From an uncultured Clostridia bacterium (lineage in GTDB: Bacteria; Bacillota; Clostridia; Oscillospirales; Ruminococcaceae), in contig CALWZO010000024.1 in assembly GCA_944386045.1 (NCBI GenBank), positions 1 through 64,000 on the forward strand: 64,000 nucleotides of DNA. The letters are read 5' to 3'. The position numbers and the translations under genes are program-made. The notes beneath the pieces were generated by a model. It did no database searches. It was not told the DNA's origin and saw nothing but the letters and a program-made list of their open reading frames with translations. How positions within the stretch are numbered: position 1 is the stretch's first letter; every line of letters starts with the position of its first letter. Positions 7,525 through 16,852 of this stretch are shown one piece after another.

Positions 7525-8697
7525 ATGGATAAAAATGAAATTGCATTGCAGGCTCACAAAGACTGGAAAGGAAAGATAGAGGTTGTTTCCAGAGCAAAGG
7601 TGACAAACAAGGAAGAACTGACAATAGCATATACACCAGGCGTTGCGGCCCCTTGTCTTGAAATCGAAAAGGACGAGATGAAAGCCTATGACTACACACG
7701 CAAAGGCAGCTTGGTCGCTGTTATAACCAACGGTACGGCTGTTTTGGGCCTGGGCGATATAGGTCCTGCCGCCGGTATGCCTGTTATGGAAGGCAAATGT
7801 GCCCTGTTCAAAGAATTTGCCGGAGTGGACGCTTTCCCCATCTGCGTGGACAGCAAAGACCCGGACGAACTGGTAAATATAATTTACAAAATATCCAAGA
7901 GCTTTGGCGGTATAAACCTGGAAGACATCGGTGCACCTACCTGTTTCGAGGTGGAAAGACGCCTGAAAGAAATGTGCGACATCCCGGTTTTCCATGACGA
8001 CCAGCACGGCACTGCGATAGTGGTGTGTGCCGCTTTGCTGAATGCCGCAAAACTGAAAGGCAAACAGCCGTCGGAACTGAAGGTTGTCCTCAACGGCGCC
8101 GGTGCAGCAGGTATTTCCATAGCCAAACTGCTGATGGATGTGGGCTTTGAAAATATGATTTTGTGTGATATTTTCGGCACTATCTACGAAGGCGGCCCGG
8201 CAAATACCGACGCCCAGAGAGAAATGGCAAAGATAACCAACAAAGAAAAACTGGCGGGCAGCCTGGCAGATGCAATGAAAGGCGCCGATGTATTTATAGG
8301 TGTATCAAAAGGCAACCTGGTAAGCGAAGAGATGGTAAGCTCCATGAATGAAAAGCCCATAATACTTGCCATGGCAAACCCTGTTCCGGAAATCATGCCC
8401 GACAAAGCTCTGGCGGCCGGCGCTTATATTGTGGGCACAGGCAGAAGCGATTTCCCCAACCAGATAAACAATGTGTTGGTATTCCCCGGCATATTCAAGG
8501 GTGCTTTGGCCGTCAGGGCAAAAAGCATAACCGAATCAATGAAAGTTGCCGCTGCCAAGGCAATAGCTTCAGTTGTAAAAGACGAGGAGCTTTGCCCGGA
8601 ATATATAATACCAGATGTTTTCAATCCGCAGGTGGCCGATGTTGTGGCCAAAGCTGTGGCTGATGAAGCGGTAAAACTGGGCATAAGCAGAATTTAA
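7525..8697 (+). CDS. NAD-dependent malic enzyme (malate dehydrogenase, decarboxylating)
   Basis: 390 aa, the compact bacterial malic enzyme lacking the C-terminal phosphotransacetylase-like domain. It converts malate to pyruvate, CO2 and NAD(P)H. Motifs are YTPGVAAPC near residue 37, [23 protein letters not shown] with the catalytic lysine region near residue 75-95, [11 protein letters not shown] near residue 155 (metal and substrate ligands) and the Rossmann [13 protein letters not shown] near residue 185. It is co-transcribed with aspA; a fumarase is needed between the two and is not in this window. A strong terminator follows. Confidence 0.94.
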   Translation: MDKNEIALQAHKDWKGKIEVVSRAKVTNKEELTIAYTPGVAAPCLEIEKDEMKAYDYTRKGSLVAVITNGTAVLGLGDIGPAAGMPVMEGKCALFKEFAGVDAFPICVDSKDPDELVNIIYKISKSFGGINLEDIGAPTCFEVERRLKEMCDIPVFHDDQHGTAIVVCAALLNAAKLKGKQPSELKVVLNGAGAAGISIAKLLMDVGFENMILCDIFGTIYEGGPANTDAQREMAKITNKEKLAGSLADAMKGADVFIGVSKGNLVSEEMVSSMNEKPIILAMANPVPEIMPDKALAAGAYIVGTGRSDFPNQINNVLVFPGIFKGALAVRAKSITESMKVAAAKAIASVVKDEELCPEYIIPDVFNPQVADVVAKAVADEAVKLGISRI

Positions 8698-8705
8698 CAA
8701 ACAAT

Positions 8706-8736
8706 AAAAGCAAGGCGCCTGCCTTGCTTTTTGTTT
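8706..8736 (+). terminator. Terminator of the aspA-malic enzyme unit
   Basis: AGCAAGGC pairs with GCCTTGCT around a 4-nt loop, followed by TTTTTG; it begins about 10 nt after the malic enzyme stop. Confidence 0.9.
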
Positions 8737-8784
8737 GCTTATAAATTATAATTATACTATCATAATTGAAAGTAAGGTATCGAT

Positions 8785-9696
8785 ATGAAAAAATATCGAA
8801 AAATTTATATAGAAATCACCAATGTATGCAACCTTAACTGCTCTTTCTGCCCCAAAACCGCCAGGGAGCCATGTTTTATGACAGCGGAAAAATTTCGTCA
8901 GGCGGCCCGGATACTGAAAGACCGAGGCCGGAATTTTTATCTTCATGTAATGGGCGAGCCGACGGCGCACCCGCAGTTTGGCGAAATACTGGATATATGC
9001 TGCGAATACGGGTTGACGGTAAATATAACCACCAACGGCAGCCTGCTGGACAAAACAGGGGATATGATGCTGAAATCCCACGTCAGAATGGTGTCTGCTT
9101 CCCTTCACAGTTTTGAAGCCAACAGCCTGAGCAGTGATATGCAGCGGTATCTGGACAAGGTGCTTTCCTTTGCTGCCAAAGCCGCAGAAACGGATACTGC
9201 CTGCGAGCTGCGACTGTGGAATTTTGACAGAAAAAGCCTGTACGGTGCAAACAAACTTAACGGACAGATACTCAGCTACATGCAAGAAAAACTAAAGCTG
9301 GATTTTGACCTGGCCGGAGCAGTGGAAGAACAGCTGGAAAAAATGGAAAGCTCTAACAGCCGAAAATTTAACCTGCGCCTTAAAGGCAGGGTATTCCTGG
9401 GCATGGCCGAACATTTTGAATGGCCGGATATAAACAGTCCGGTATGCAGCGAAAGCGGTTTTTGTTATGGACTGCGCAATCAGATTGCCGTGCTGGCAAA
9501 CGGAGATGTGGTACCCTGTTGTCTGGACAGTGACGGCCACATGGTGCTGGGGAATATATTTTCCTCTCCGCTGGATGACATTCTCAACAGCCGCCGAGCC
9601 ACAGACATATACACAGGCTTTACAAACCAAAAAGCGGTGGAAAGGCTGTGTCAGACCTGTGGGTATATGCAGAAATTTTTCAAAAACAGAAATTAG
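8785..9696 (+). CDS. Radical SAM/SPASM domain protein
   Basis: 303 aa. The N-terminal ITNVCNLNCSFCPK has the CxxxCxxC cysteines that bind the radical SAM 4Fe-4S cluster, followed by an MGEPTAHP-like GEP motif. The C-terminal part (GDVVPCCLDSDG .. LGNIF .. CQTCG) is a SPASM-type region that would hold an auxiliary cluster. Proteins like this modify peptides, other proteins or sugars. No peptide precursor or partner gene is adjacent, so the substrate is unknown. It converges with and overlaps the next gene by 3-4 bp. Confidence 0.85.
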   Translation: MKKYRKIYIEITNVCNLNCSFCPKTAREPCFMTAEKFRQAARILKDRGRNFYLHVMGEPTAHPQFGEILDICCEYGLTVNITTNGSLLDKTGDMMLKSHVRMVSASLHSFEANSLSSDMQRYLDKVLSFAAKAAETDTACELRLWNFDRKSLYGANKLNGQILSYMQEKLKLDFDLAGAVEEQLEKMESSNSRKFNLRLKGRVFLGMAEHFEWPDINSPVCSESGFCYGLRNQIAVLANGDVVPCCLDSDGHMVLGNIFSSPLDDILNSRRATDIYTGFTNQKAVERLCQTCGYMQKFFKNRN

Positions 9697-10211
9697 CACC
9701 TGACAGCCTCTGAAAGTTTGGCGAAGGCCATCAGAAAGAAAATCGCCCGGGACAGATACTTTATTTTTCGTCCCTTTTCAGACGGTATGAATGAGGCACC
9801 GCGGCTGCCGGCGTATATCAACAGGCTGTGCATTACAGCGCTTATAAAAGCTGTCAGCAAAAAGTTGTGGCCGCTTAATCCAAGATATACACACACAATA
9901 CAAGCATCTGCTGCTACACTTAAAGCCAGCGTTGCGGTGGTGTGCCTGTCGTCGGCTTTGCCGCTGTCAGATGTCAGCGCTCCTATTGCCAGCAAAAACA
10001 TCAGTATCGCCCCGGCTCCGTTCAGCCGGCCGTATACAGGCGCACCGAAAAATATCCGGCCTGCTCCGGCGGCTGCCGCGCAGCACAGGAAAACAGTGAC
10101 AAAGCACAGCGCAATATCTTTTAAATACATTTTTATCCCGGCAGCCCCAAGGGCAAAACCGCATATAAAGCCGTCGGCACTGGAAGCCAGAAGGCTGAAA
10201 AAAACAAACAA
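9693..10211 (-). CDS. MntP/YtaF-like membrane protein
   Basis: 172 aa, six predicted membrane segments in two similar halves. The first half has LASSADGFICGFALGA and the second LALSVAADACIVCVYLGL, matching the duplicated Asp-containing signature of the manganese efflux pump MntP and the sporulation membrane protein YtaF. In MntP these aspartates are needed for Mn efflux. The TTG start at 10211 is preceded on the minus strand by AAAGGAG at good spacing. MntP and YtaF are hard to separate from sequence alone, and I lean to YtaF-like because of the Clostridia context. Confidence 0.7.
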   Translation of the reverse strand: MFVFFSLLASSADGFICGFALGAAGIKMYLKDIALCFVTVFLCCAAAAGAGRIFFGAPVYGRLNGAGAILMFLLAIGALTSDSGKADDRHTTATLALSVAADACIVCVYLGLSGHNFLLTAFISAVMHSLLIYAGSRGASFIPSEKGRKIKYLSRAIFFLMAFAKLSEAVRC

Positions 10212-10286
10212 TATGTTTCACTCCTTTGGATAATGTGCTAACTTTATATTATTCAGGCCGGGGATTTTTTGATATATTCTGCGGGG

Positions 10287-10315
10287 TTGAAAAAGTATAA
10301 TTAAAGTATTATACT
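10287..10315 (+). promoter_or_regulatory. Promoter with inverted repeat upstream of MATE gene 1
   Basis: TTGAAA (10287-10292), a 17-bp spacer and TATACT (10310-10315). A perfect inverted repeat AGTATAAT-6-ATTATACT (10294-10315) fills the spacer and -10, the position of a repressor operator. A related AGTA..TACTAT sequence lies at the other MATE gene promoter (36504-36515). Confidence 0.5.
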
Positions 10316-10376
10316 ATAGTGATGCGCTGTTGGAATGCGCGTCGGATTTTTTTGATCCGGCAAGTTATATGAGGGA

Positions 10377-11792
10377 GTGATTGATATTTTTAAATGGTAT
10401 GTGAATTTTTTCGAGCCCAGCAAGCTGATCGGAAAATTTGAAGCACAGGGCGAGCTGCCCACAAAAGAGTACATAGTGAAAAGAACAATCGGCATCGCGT
10501 GGCCGGCTGTTGTGGAATCGTTCTTGGTGGCGCTGGTTTCTTTTATAGACAACATAATGGTTTCCGGCCTTGGTACATATGCCATAGCGGCTGTGGGCCT
10601 TACCACACAGCCAAAGTTTTTGGCTTTTGCCTTTTTTATTTCTCTGAATGTCGCCACATCAGCACTGGTGGCAAGAAGAAAAGGTGAAGATGACCAGGAC
10701 GCGGCCAACCGAACACTGAAACAGGTGCTGGTTATAATGGCGGTAATGCTGGTTATAGTTACATCTGTATTTGTCGCCTTTACCGAACCTCTTCTGCGTC
10801 TTGTAGGCGCCCAGGAGGACACAATAGGCCCCGCCAGCGACTATTTCAGGATTGTAATGGGATTTGGTTTTTTCCAGATTATATCCATGACAATCAACGC
10901 CGCACAGCGCGGTGTCGGCAACACAAAAATTGCCATGCGCACCAACGCCATATCCAACGGTGTTAACATCATATTCAACTATCTTCTGATACACGGCAAC
11001 TTCGGTTTCCCGGCACTGGGTGTAAAGGGTGCGGCCATTGCCACTGTAATAGGCAGTGTTTTTGCTTTCCTGATATCCGTTGCCTCCATCTGCCATCCCG
11101 ATGGATACCTGTATATATTCCATGAAAAGGGAATAAAATTTGATAAAAAAACCCTTCGTTCAGTTGTGGACATTTCATCCAGCACCATGGCAGAACAGCT
11201 GTTTATGAGGATAGGCTTCCTGGTGTTCACCATGATAGTTGCCCGTCTGGGCACAACCGCCTATGCGGCACATCAGATAGGTATGAACTGCATGCAGCTG
11301 TCCTTTGCTTTCGGCGACGGCTTCAATGTGGCTGCGGTAAGCCTTATCGGTATGAGCCTGGGCGCAAAAAGAAAAGACCTGGCGGCCATGTACGGCAGCG
11401 CTTGTCAGCGCTTCGGCATGACCTTCTCCGCCATAATGTTTGTATTTTTCTTCCTGTTCGGCGAAACTTTGTTCTCTTTCTTCTCCACCGACCCGGAGAT
11501 TATATATCTTGGCGGTGTAATCACCAAAATTTTGGCCATACGGGTATTTTTGCAGATAAGACAGGTTATTACTGCCGGCTGTCTTAAAGGCGCCGGAGAC
11601 ACCAAATTTGTGGCTATGGTGGCGTTTATAAGCGTTACCATTGTCCGTCCGCTGGGCGCATGGGTGTTCTGCTATCCTTTGGGCTGGGGCCTGATAGGCG
11701 CCTGGGCAGGTACACTGATTGACCAGTGTGTAAGATGCGTACTCAACTCCATGAGATTTAAAACAGGAAAGTGGAGTCATATAGAAATTTAA
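10377..11792 (+). CDS. MATE family efflux transporter (1)
   Basis: 471 aa with about 12 predicted membrane helices in the two-fold MatE repeat. Such proteins exchange Na+ or H+ for drugs, dyes or metabolites. The first MatE half begins around RTIGIAWPAVVESFLVALVS and the second around SSSTMAEQLFMRIGF. The track start is GTG 10377, whose GAGGGA ribosome binding site abuts it, so a start slightly downstream (for example GTG 10401) is possible. It has its own promoter and is followed 16 bp later by the cyclodeaminase-family gene, suggesting co-transcription. Confidence 0.9.
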   Translation: MIDIFKWYVNFFEPSKLIGKFEAQGELPTKEYIVKRTIGIAWPAVVESFLVALVSFIDNIMVSGLGTYAIAAVGLTTQPKFLAFAFFISLNVATSALVARRKGEDDQDAANRTLKQVLVIMAVMLVIVTSVFVAFTEPLLRLVGAQEDTIGPASDYFRIVMGFGFFQIISMTINAAQRGVGNTKIAMRTNAISNGVNIIFNYLLIHGNFGFPALGVKGAAIATVIGSVFAFLISVASICHPDGYLYIFHEKGIKFDKKTLRSVVDISSSTMAEQLFMRIGFLVFTMIVARLGTTAYAAHQIGMNCMQLSFAFGDGFNVAAVSLIGMSLGAKRKDLAAMYGSACQRFGMTFSAIMFVFFFLFGETLFSFFSTDPEIIYLGGVITKILAIRVFLQIRQVITAGCLKGAGDTKFVAMVAFISVTIVRPLGAWVFCYPLGWGLIGAWAGTLIDQCVRCVLNSMRFKTGKWSHIEI

Positions 11793-11808
11793 ATTTAAAG
11801 GAGACACT

Positions 11809-12798
11809 ATGGAAAAAACATTGATAATCAACCGTGACCAATGCCGGCAGATACTTACTGTTCAGAGGTGTATACCGGCCATGGAAAAAGCGCTGAAATC
11901 TGTCAGCCGGCAGCAGGTGAAAATGCTTCAGAGAGTTATGATAGGCCATGACAACGGCAATTCGCTGGCGGCAATGCCGGCATCAGAGCTCAGCCGGGAT
12001 GTAACCGGCGCAAAACTTATCATTTTTCCCGGTCCTGAAACAGCAAAGGCAAAGACAAACCAGGGTATAATTCCGCTTTTTGAAATAAGCACAGGCAGAC
12101 TGAAAGCCATTGTGGATGCAGAGCTTATCACTGTTATAAGAACAGCCGCCACCAGCGCCCGGGCCACCAAAGCCCTGGCAAAGGCGGACAGCAGCACAGT
12201 GGCTATATTGGGCAGCGGCAAGCAGGGAATAGCCCATGCCAAAACCATGATAGAAGTGCGCCCGATAAAGACTGTTTATTTTTGGGATCTGTATCTGCAG
12301 CGGGCCCGGCAGGCATGCCGGCAGATGTCACAGCTGTATCCGGATGTAAATTTCGTATGCTGTGAAACCGCAAAGAAAGCGGTGGAAAATGCTGATATTA
12401 TATGCACCACCACACCCGGCAAGACACAGGAGCCGGTTCTCAAAGGCCGGTGGGTAAAGGCCGGCGCACATATCAACGCGGTGGGCGCCTGCTCTGCCAA
12501 CGGCAGGGAGCTGGACGGTGAGCTGATCAGCAAAGCCAAGGTGTTCACAGACTGGAACGAAGCGGTTATGCGCGACGGAGGCGATATACTTCTGTCATTG
12601 AAACTGGGCGAAATTGACACAGTTCCCCAGCTGGTCCAGATTGGAGATGTTTTGAACGGCACTTCCGGCGGCAGACAAAATGAAGAGCAGATAACAATAT
12701 TTGAATCTGTGGGCATATCCGTAGAGGATATAGCCGCCGCTGACATGATATACAACCGGGCAAAAGAAAAGGGCATCGGTACATATCTTGAAATATAA
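11809..12798 (+). CDS. Ornithine cyclodeaminase / mu-crystallin family protein
   Basis: 329 aa, a normal length. The family includes ornithine cyclodeaminase, alanine dehydrogenase and imine reductases. The NAD-binding motif ILGSGKQGIAHA lies near residue 133, preceded by the family RTAATSARATKALA block; a GRWVKAGAHINAVGA block near residue 215 and the DxxxAxxxxG-like DWNEAVMRDGGD segment follow. The exact substrate cannot be set from sequence. It follows the MATE gene in the same direction and ends at a strong terminator; a link between exporter and amino-acid enzyme is plausible but unproven. Confidence 0.85.
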   Translation: MEKTLIINRDQCRQILTVQRCIPAMEKALKSVSRQQVKMLQRVMIGHDNGNSLAAMPASELSRDVTGAKLIIFPGPETAKAKTNQGIIPLFEISTGRLKAIVDAELITVIRTAATSARATKALAKADSSTVAILGSGKQGIAHAKTMIEVRPIKTVYFWDLYLQRARQACRQMSQLYPDVNFVCCETAKKAVENADIICTTTPGKTQEPVLKGRWVKAGAHINAVGACSANGRELDGELISKAKVFTDWNEAVMRDGGDILLSLKLGEIDTVPQLVQIGDVLNGTSGGRQNEEQITIFESVGISVEDIAAADMIYNRAKEKGIGTYLEI

Positions 12799-12804
12799 AC
12801 AATA

Positions 12805-12845
12805 AAAAATAATCCCCCGGTCTTTCCGGGGGATTATTTTGTTTT
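12805..12845. terminator. Terminator between converging genes
   Basis: A 13-bp perfect stem AATAATCCCCCGG / CCGGGGGATTATT with a 5-nt loop, A-rich before and T-rich after, so it can act in both directions. Confidence 0.92.
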
Positions 12846-12852
12846 GTGAATA

Positions 12853-13965
12853 TCAGAACAGATTTATCTTTACCAGGTTTTCATCTGTCAGTATGGTTTC
12901 GCAGTTGTACAAAAACAGTATATGCTCATATCCATTTTCCTGTATAAACCGGTCAAGGCCCATTGTTATATAACGCAGGTCTATTACATCAATCTGCTCA
13001 AAATCATTTACCAGATAGGGTACAAAGCAGTTTGCATAGCTGTCTTTTACAATCAGGACTTTGCCTTCGCCGTTTCCTTTTATCGTGGCATATCCGGGGT
13101 TTCCGCGCAGGAACATTGCGTATTTGTCACGCACATCCAGTTTGGAGTAATCGTAAATACTGTCTGTGACATCATTGATGGTTATCTGCGCATCACTTTC
13201 TATATAGCTTAATACATCAGGCTGAACATTGTAATTTTTGGCTTTTGAATAGTGTGTGCCCAGGAAGTTTTCCACATCCACAAATGTGAAACTGTCCAGC
13301 GGCTGTGCCTGTCTGCCTATGGTCTGCATAAACTGCTCATAGGCATAATAGGCCCCCAGGGTTGTCCAGTGATGGTCTGTGCGGTAATATATATACTCGT
13401 CTGTATGCTCTGCCAGCCGCGGCTGTACATTTATAAAGGTGCCTTCCGGCAGGTTGTTTTGGGCGTAATCAAGTATATACTGTGTGTCAACCACAGGGCT
13501 TTTTTCCAGGACTTTATCAGTCATTACGCCGGGTGCTGTGGGCGCCAGCATAAACTTTATGTCCAGGTCAGGGCGATTGTTTATAAACTTGCTGACATTG
13601 TCCATGTTTTTAGCCAGCTGGTTGTAATCAGCGGATATAAACTTGGTGAACATATATCCGTCTTTGCCGTATACCACACCGTTGTTTTCCTTTTTGCCCA
13701 GCACGGATTCGCTGATGCTTTTAAGGGATATCCATTTGTCCCTGAGTATAAAGTGGTCTTCTGTAAAATCCTCTATTTTTATGGTGTATTCGTTGTCAAA
13801 CAGCTGCTGCCAGCTGAATTTCGGAAATGTTGCCAGTTTTCTGTTTTCCAGTTCTGAAAAGGTTTCCACAGGGCTGAAAAGGTCGGCAATGCTTATGGTG
13901 TACAGAAGCACTGCGAAAAAAACAAGCAGAGGATATTTTTTTATGTTGTTCCATATATTTTTCAT
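12853..13965 (-). CDS. DHHW family protein (AlgX/DltD-like, surface O-acylation partner)
   Basis: 370 aa. One N-terminal membrane anchor (residues about 10-30) and an extracellular SGNH-like domain. The motif YRTDHHWTTLGAYYAY near residue 195 defines DHHW proteins, with KDSYANCF near residue 310 resembling the AlgJ/AlgX nucleophile block. In alginate and cellulose systems such proteins pass acetyl groups from a membrane-bound MBOAT protein to a polysaccharide. It lies 12 bp downstream of the MBOAT gene in one operon, which strongly supports this pairing. The polysaccharide acceptor is unknown. Confidence 0.88.
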   Translation of the reverse strand: MKNIWNNIKKYPLLVFFAVLLYTISIADLFSPVETFSELENRKLATFPKFSWQQLFDNEYTIKIEDFTEDHFILRDKWISLKSISESVLGKKENNGVVYGKDGYMFTKFISADYNQLAKNMDNVSKFINNRPDLDIKFMLAPTAPGVMTDKVLEKSPVVDTQYILDYAQNNLPEGTFINVQPRLAEHTDEYIYYRTDHHWTTLGAYYAYEQFMQTIGRQAQPLDSFTFVDVENFLGTHYSKAKNYNVQPDVLSYIESDAQITINDVTDSIYDYSKLDVRDKYAMFLRGNPGYATIKGNGEGKVLIVKDSYANCFVPYLVNDFEQIDVIDLRYITMGLDRFIQENGYEHILFLYNCETILTDENLVKINLF

Positions 13966-13977
13966 TCTGATACCCCC

Positions 13978-15360
13978 TTAAAAACGGAAATAGATAAACG
14001 GATTGTATGTGCTGTCCACAAGATACGCGATGCTCAGCAGGAATATCACCGTCAGCAAAGGGATCATAACCAGGTTGTTGTCTTTGAATTTGTCATAGAA
14101 TTTTGTAGTAAGTGTTGTGGAGCAGAGAATACCCACAATTATGGATATTATATAGTTTTTGAAGAAATATACTGCGCTGACACCGCCGGAGAAAGAGAAC
14201 ATTTTTACTATAAACCCGCCCAGAGCCGGCAGGTCGGTGATATAGAATATGGCCCAGCCCACCGCAATGGCTATGAGGGTATATACCCTTGCCAGCACCT
14301 TTTTGTTTTTCAGAAAATCCAGCAGGAACATTTTTTCCAAAGCCAGCAAAATAAAGTAATACAGGCCCCACAGCATAAAGTTCCAGTCTGCGCCATGCCA
14401 GAAACCTGTGAGGAACCACACCACCAGCATGTTCAGTATCTGCCTTTTCAGGCCCTTTCTGTTGCCGCCCAGGGGAATGTATACATATTCTCTGAACCAG
14501 CTGCTCAGTGTGATGTGCCAGCGGCGCCAAAATTCGGTTGTGCTTTTGGAAATATAGGGCAGGTTGAAGTTTTGCGGGAAATCAAAGCCCAGTATTTTGC
14601 CCAGGCCGATAGCCATCAGTGAATAGCCGGAAAAGTCAAAGTATATCTGCAATGAATATGCGACTATACCCAGCCAGGCCAGGGGAGTGGAAACACTGGC
14701 AAAACCCATTGTTTCTATGTCTGTCCACAGCGCGCCCACATTGTTGGCTATCAGCACTTTTTTGCCCAGACCCAGTATAAACAGTTTGATACCTTCGTTT
14801 ATGTCGTCCAGGGTGATCCTGCCTTCATAGGTGTTCAGTTTGGCGGCTATATCCGTATACCTTACAATAGGTCCGGCAATCAGCTGCGGGAACATTGTTA
14901 CATAGGCTGAAAAGTTTATTATGCTGTCTTCGGCTTTTACTTTTCCCCAGTAAACATCTATTGTATAAGACATTGTCTGGAAGGTGTAAAAGCTGATGCC
15001 CAAAGGCAGTGTAAGCTTTAACAGCGGTATGCTTGTCCCGAAAAAGTTGTTTATGTTTGATATAAAGAAATCTGTATATTTGAAAAAGAACAGGCTGCCC
15101 AGGTTGAATATCATAGAGCAAGCCAGAGCAATTCTTGTAATTTTTTTGTTGTCACGGTGTCTTTCGATTGTCTGCGAGGCAAAGAAGTCCACCGCCGTAC
15201 TGGCCAGCATAATGGGAAAATATTTGACCTCACCCCAGGAATAGAAAATAAGGCTGGCGATGGTGATGATACCGTTTTTGTATTTATAGGGCGCGGCGTA
15301 GTATAAAATCAGCACCACGGCCAAAAAACGGAAGATAAAAAATATATTGCTGAAAATCAA
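13978..15360 (-). CDS. MBOAT family O-acyltransferase (AlgI/DltB-like)
   Basis: 460 aa, multi-pass, typical for AlgI. It would move acetyl groups across the membrane for transfer to a cell-surface polymer. Visible are the family blocks LPLGISFYTFQTMSYTID near residue 115, FPQLIAGPIVRY near residue 153, DFSGYSLMAIGLG near residue 245, and WFLTGFWHGADWNF near residue 315, which contains the conserved active-site histidine. A second conserved histidine lies in the RRWHITLSSWF block near residue 278. It begins the operon; about 160 bp upstream is the DUF4358 lipoprotein gene on the same strand. Confidence 0.93.
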   Translation of the reverse strand: MIFSNIFFIFRFLAVVLILYYAAPYKYKNGIITIASLIFYSWGEVKYFPIMLASTAVDFFASQTIERHRDNKKITRIALACSMIFNLGSLFFFKYTDFFISNINNFFGTSIPLLKLTLPLGISFYTFQTMSYTIDVYWGKVKAEDSIINFSAYVTMFPQLIAGPIVRYTDIAAKLNTYEGRITLDDINEGIKLFILGLGKKVLIANNVGALWTDIETMGFASVSTPLAWLGIVAYSLQIYFDFSGYSLMAIGLGKILGFDFPQNFNLPYISKSTTEFWRRWHITLSSWFREYVYIPLGGNRKGLKRQILNMLVVWFLTGFWHGADWNFMLWGLYYFILLALEKMFLLDFLKNKKVLARVYTLIAIAVGWAIFYITDLPALGGFIVKMFSFSGGVSAVYFFKNYIISIIVGILCSTTLTTKFYDKFKDNNLVMIPLLTVIFLLSIAYLVDSTYNPFIYFRF

Positions 15361-15479
15361 AAAACTGTCCTCCTTTTTGCAAAAAATGTATATACATTAT
15401 ACTTATATAAACGATTATATTCAAGAAAAATTGCGTTTAAACAAATAAGAGATTGTAAATTTTACATATATTTTACAAT

Positions 15480-15510
15480 AAAAAAGCGGAGACAAGCTCC
15501 GCCTTTTTAC
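15480..15510 (-). terminator. Terminator after the DUF4358 gene
   Basis: GGCGGAGC/GCTCCGC-type stem with a short loop (about 15485-15505); on the minus strand it is followed by a T-run. It separates the lipoprotein gene from the MBOAT promoter region. Confidence 0.85.
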
Positions 15511-15522
15511 TATGATACGAAA

Positions 15523-16062
15523 TTATTTGAAAGCTTCGTCTATTGCGGCGTCAACCGGTTCGTATGCCTTTTCAACGCCTTCATCTTCAACAACTGTTTC
15601 ATCGCCTGCTATAACCAGAACAACATAGTCGCCTTTGGTAACAACTCTGCCGGCTTCGGCTTTGTCCCTCAGGGCGCCCACATAGTTTTCGTTGGCGGCG
15701 TAAATGCTGTCTTTTACCTCTGTAAGGGCAGCGGCCACATCTTCGGCCATATCGGCTTTGGCCTGTACAACCAGGATGATGTCAACACCGGGGGAAACAG
15801 GGCAGTAAGAGCCGGAATATGCGTCGTACATGTCCGGTGTAAGGCTGCTTATTGTTTCCAGGTACTCCATGTATGTGTCATCAATAGCCTTGGACATTCT
15901 TATGGGGTTGGCGTCCTCAATGGTCTTGTGGACTGCGGCCACATCATAAGCCGGTTTTTCGGACGACTGGGACTGTGAAGAAGAATCATCACCGCCGCTG
16001 CAGGCAGTGAAAGCGGCCATTGCCAGAATAGCGGCAAGAGCCAAAGCAATAAATTTTTTCAT
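15523..16062 (-). CDS. DUF4358-family lipoprotein (2)
   Basis: 179 aa. The signal peptide ends in lipobox FTAC near residue 20, followed by a Gly/Ser/Gln linker and a DUF4358 domain (TIEDANPIRM, LTPDMYDAYSG, VDIILVVQAK, YVVLVIAGDE). The function is unknown. It lies immediately upstream of the MBOAT-DHHW pair on the same strand, behind its own terminator, an association I recall from other clostridial genomes. It could tune or assist surface acylation, but that is inference. It shares family and layout with 4605-5093. Confidence 0.82.
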   Translation of the reverse strand: MKKFIALALAAILAMAAFTACSGGDDSSSQSQSSEKPAYDVAAVHKTIEDANPIRMSKAIDDTYMEYLETISSLTPDMYDAYSGSYCPVSPGVDIILVVQAKADMAEDVAAALTEVKDSIYAANENYVGALRDKAEAGRVVTKGDYVVLVIAGDETVVEDEGVEKAYEPVDAAIDEAFK

Positions 16063-16142
16063 ATAAATCTCCTTGGATAACGATAGTTTACTGTATTATT
16101 GTACTGTATTTACAGTGATAAACAGCACTGTTTTTGTCAAAA

Positions 16143-16610
16143 TTATTTTTCAAAAACCAGGTTGTCCACAACTTCTGTTTCTGTGTCACCGCTGGTGGCG
16201 TTTTTCATTGCAGCCACTATCAGTGTCTTGAACTTACCTGTGGATTCTGTGGCGCCGGCAACAATGTCAACGCTGGTCACTTTGCCGCTTTCGATAAACT
16301 GGTTGATAAGGTCTTTGTTGTATTTGGCAGGGTATGTACCCACGATGGATTCCATTTCGGCTTTGTAGCTTTCATCTTCACTTTTCAGTTTTGTACCGTC
16401 TTCATTTACTGAATCGTAGACAACTTCGCTCAGTTCGCCGTCAGCCACTGTAACTTCCACAAAGTCTTTCCAGCCAAACCGGTCAAAGTCTTTGAACTCG
16501 GCACGGTATGTACCGTCTACAAGGGCGGTATTCAGCTGCTCAGTGCTGCAGGCAGTGAAAGCGCTGACAGCCAGCGTGGCAGCAAGTGCCAAAGAAATTA
16601 TTTTTTTCAT
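16143..16610 (-). CDS. FMN-binding domain lipoprotein
   Basis: 155 aa. Signal peptide with lipobox FTAC near residue 20, then an FMN-binding-domain fold: DGTYRAEFKDFDRFGWKDFV, VTVADGELSEVVYD and the C-terminal VAGATEST. The last resembles the (S/T)GAT(S/T) acceptor motif where ApbE enzymes covalently attach FMN via a threonine, as in RnfG/NqrC and the PplA electron-transfer lipoprotein. An extracellular redox role is therefore likely but not shown. No apbE is in view. It is divergent from the Gx-type gene at 16853, with about 240 bp between them that hold the two promoters. Confidence 0.8.
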   Translation of the reverse strand: MKKIISLALAATLAVSAFTACSTEQLNTALVDGTYRAEFKDFDRFGWKDFVEVTVADGELSEVVYDSVNEDGTKLKSEDESYKAEMESIVGTYPAKYNKDLINQFIESGKVTSVDIVAGATESTGKFKTLIVAAMKNATSGDTETEVVDNLVFEK

Positions 16611-16852
16611 AAACTACATCCTTTTTAAAAATATACTTATAATTGTGCCAAACTGCACAGTTAAAATAATATCACACGCGGCAATATATGTCAAATTAAG
16701 CGGCCTTTTGTAACGAAAATGTAACTGGATTAACATATTTTCCCCGGGCGTCATTTATTGTTTCTTGACATATACATTTGCTGATTTTACAATATTATAA
16801 GCAATTTATTTTTCCGGCGGGTGCATATCCTGCCGCATTAAGGAGTATAATT

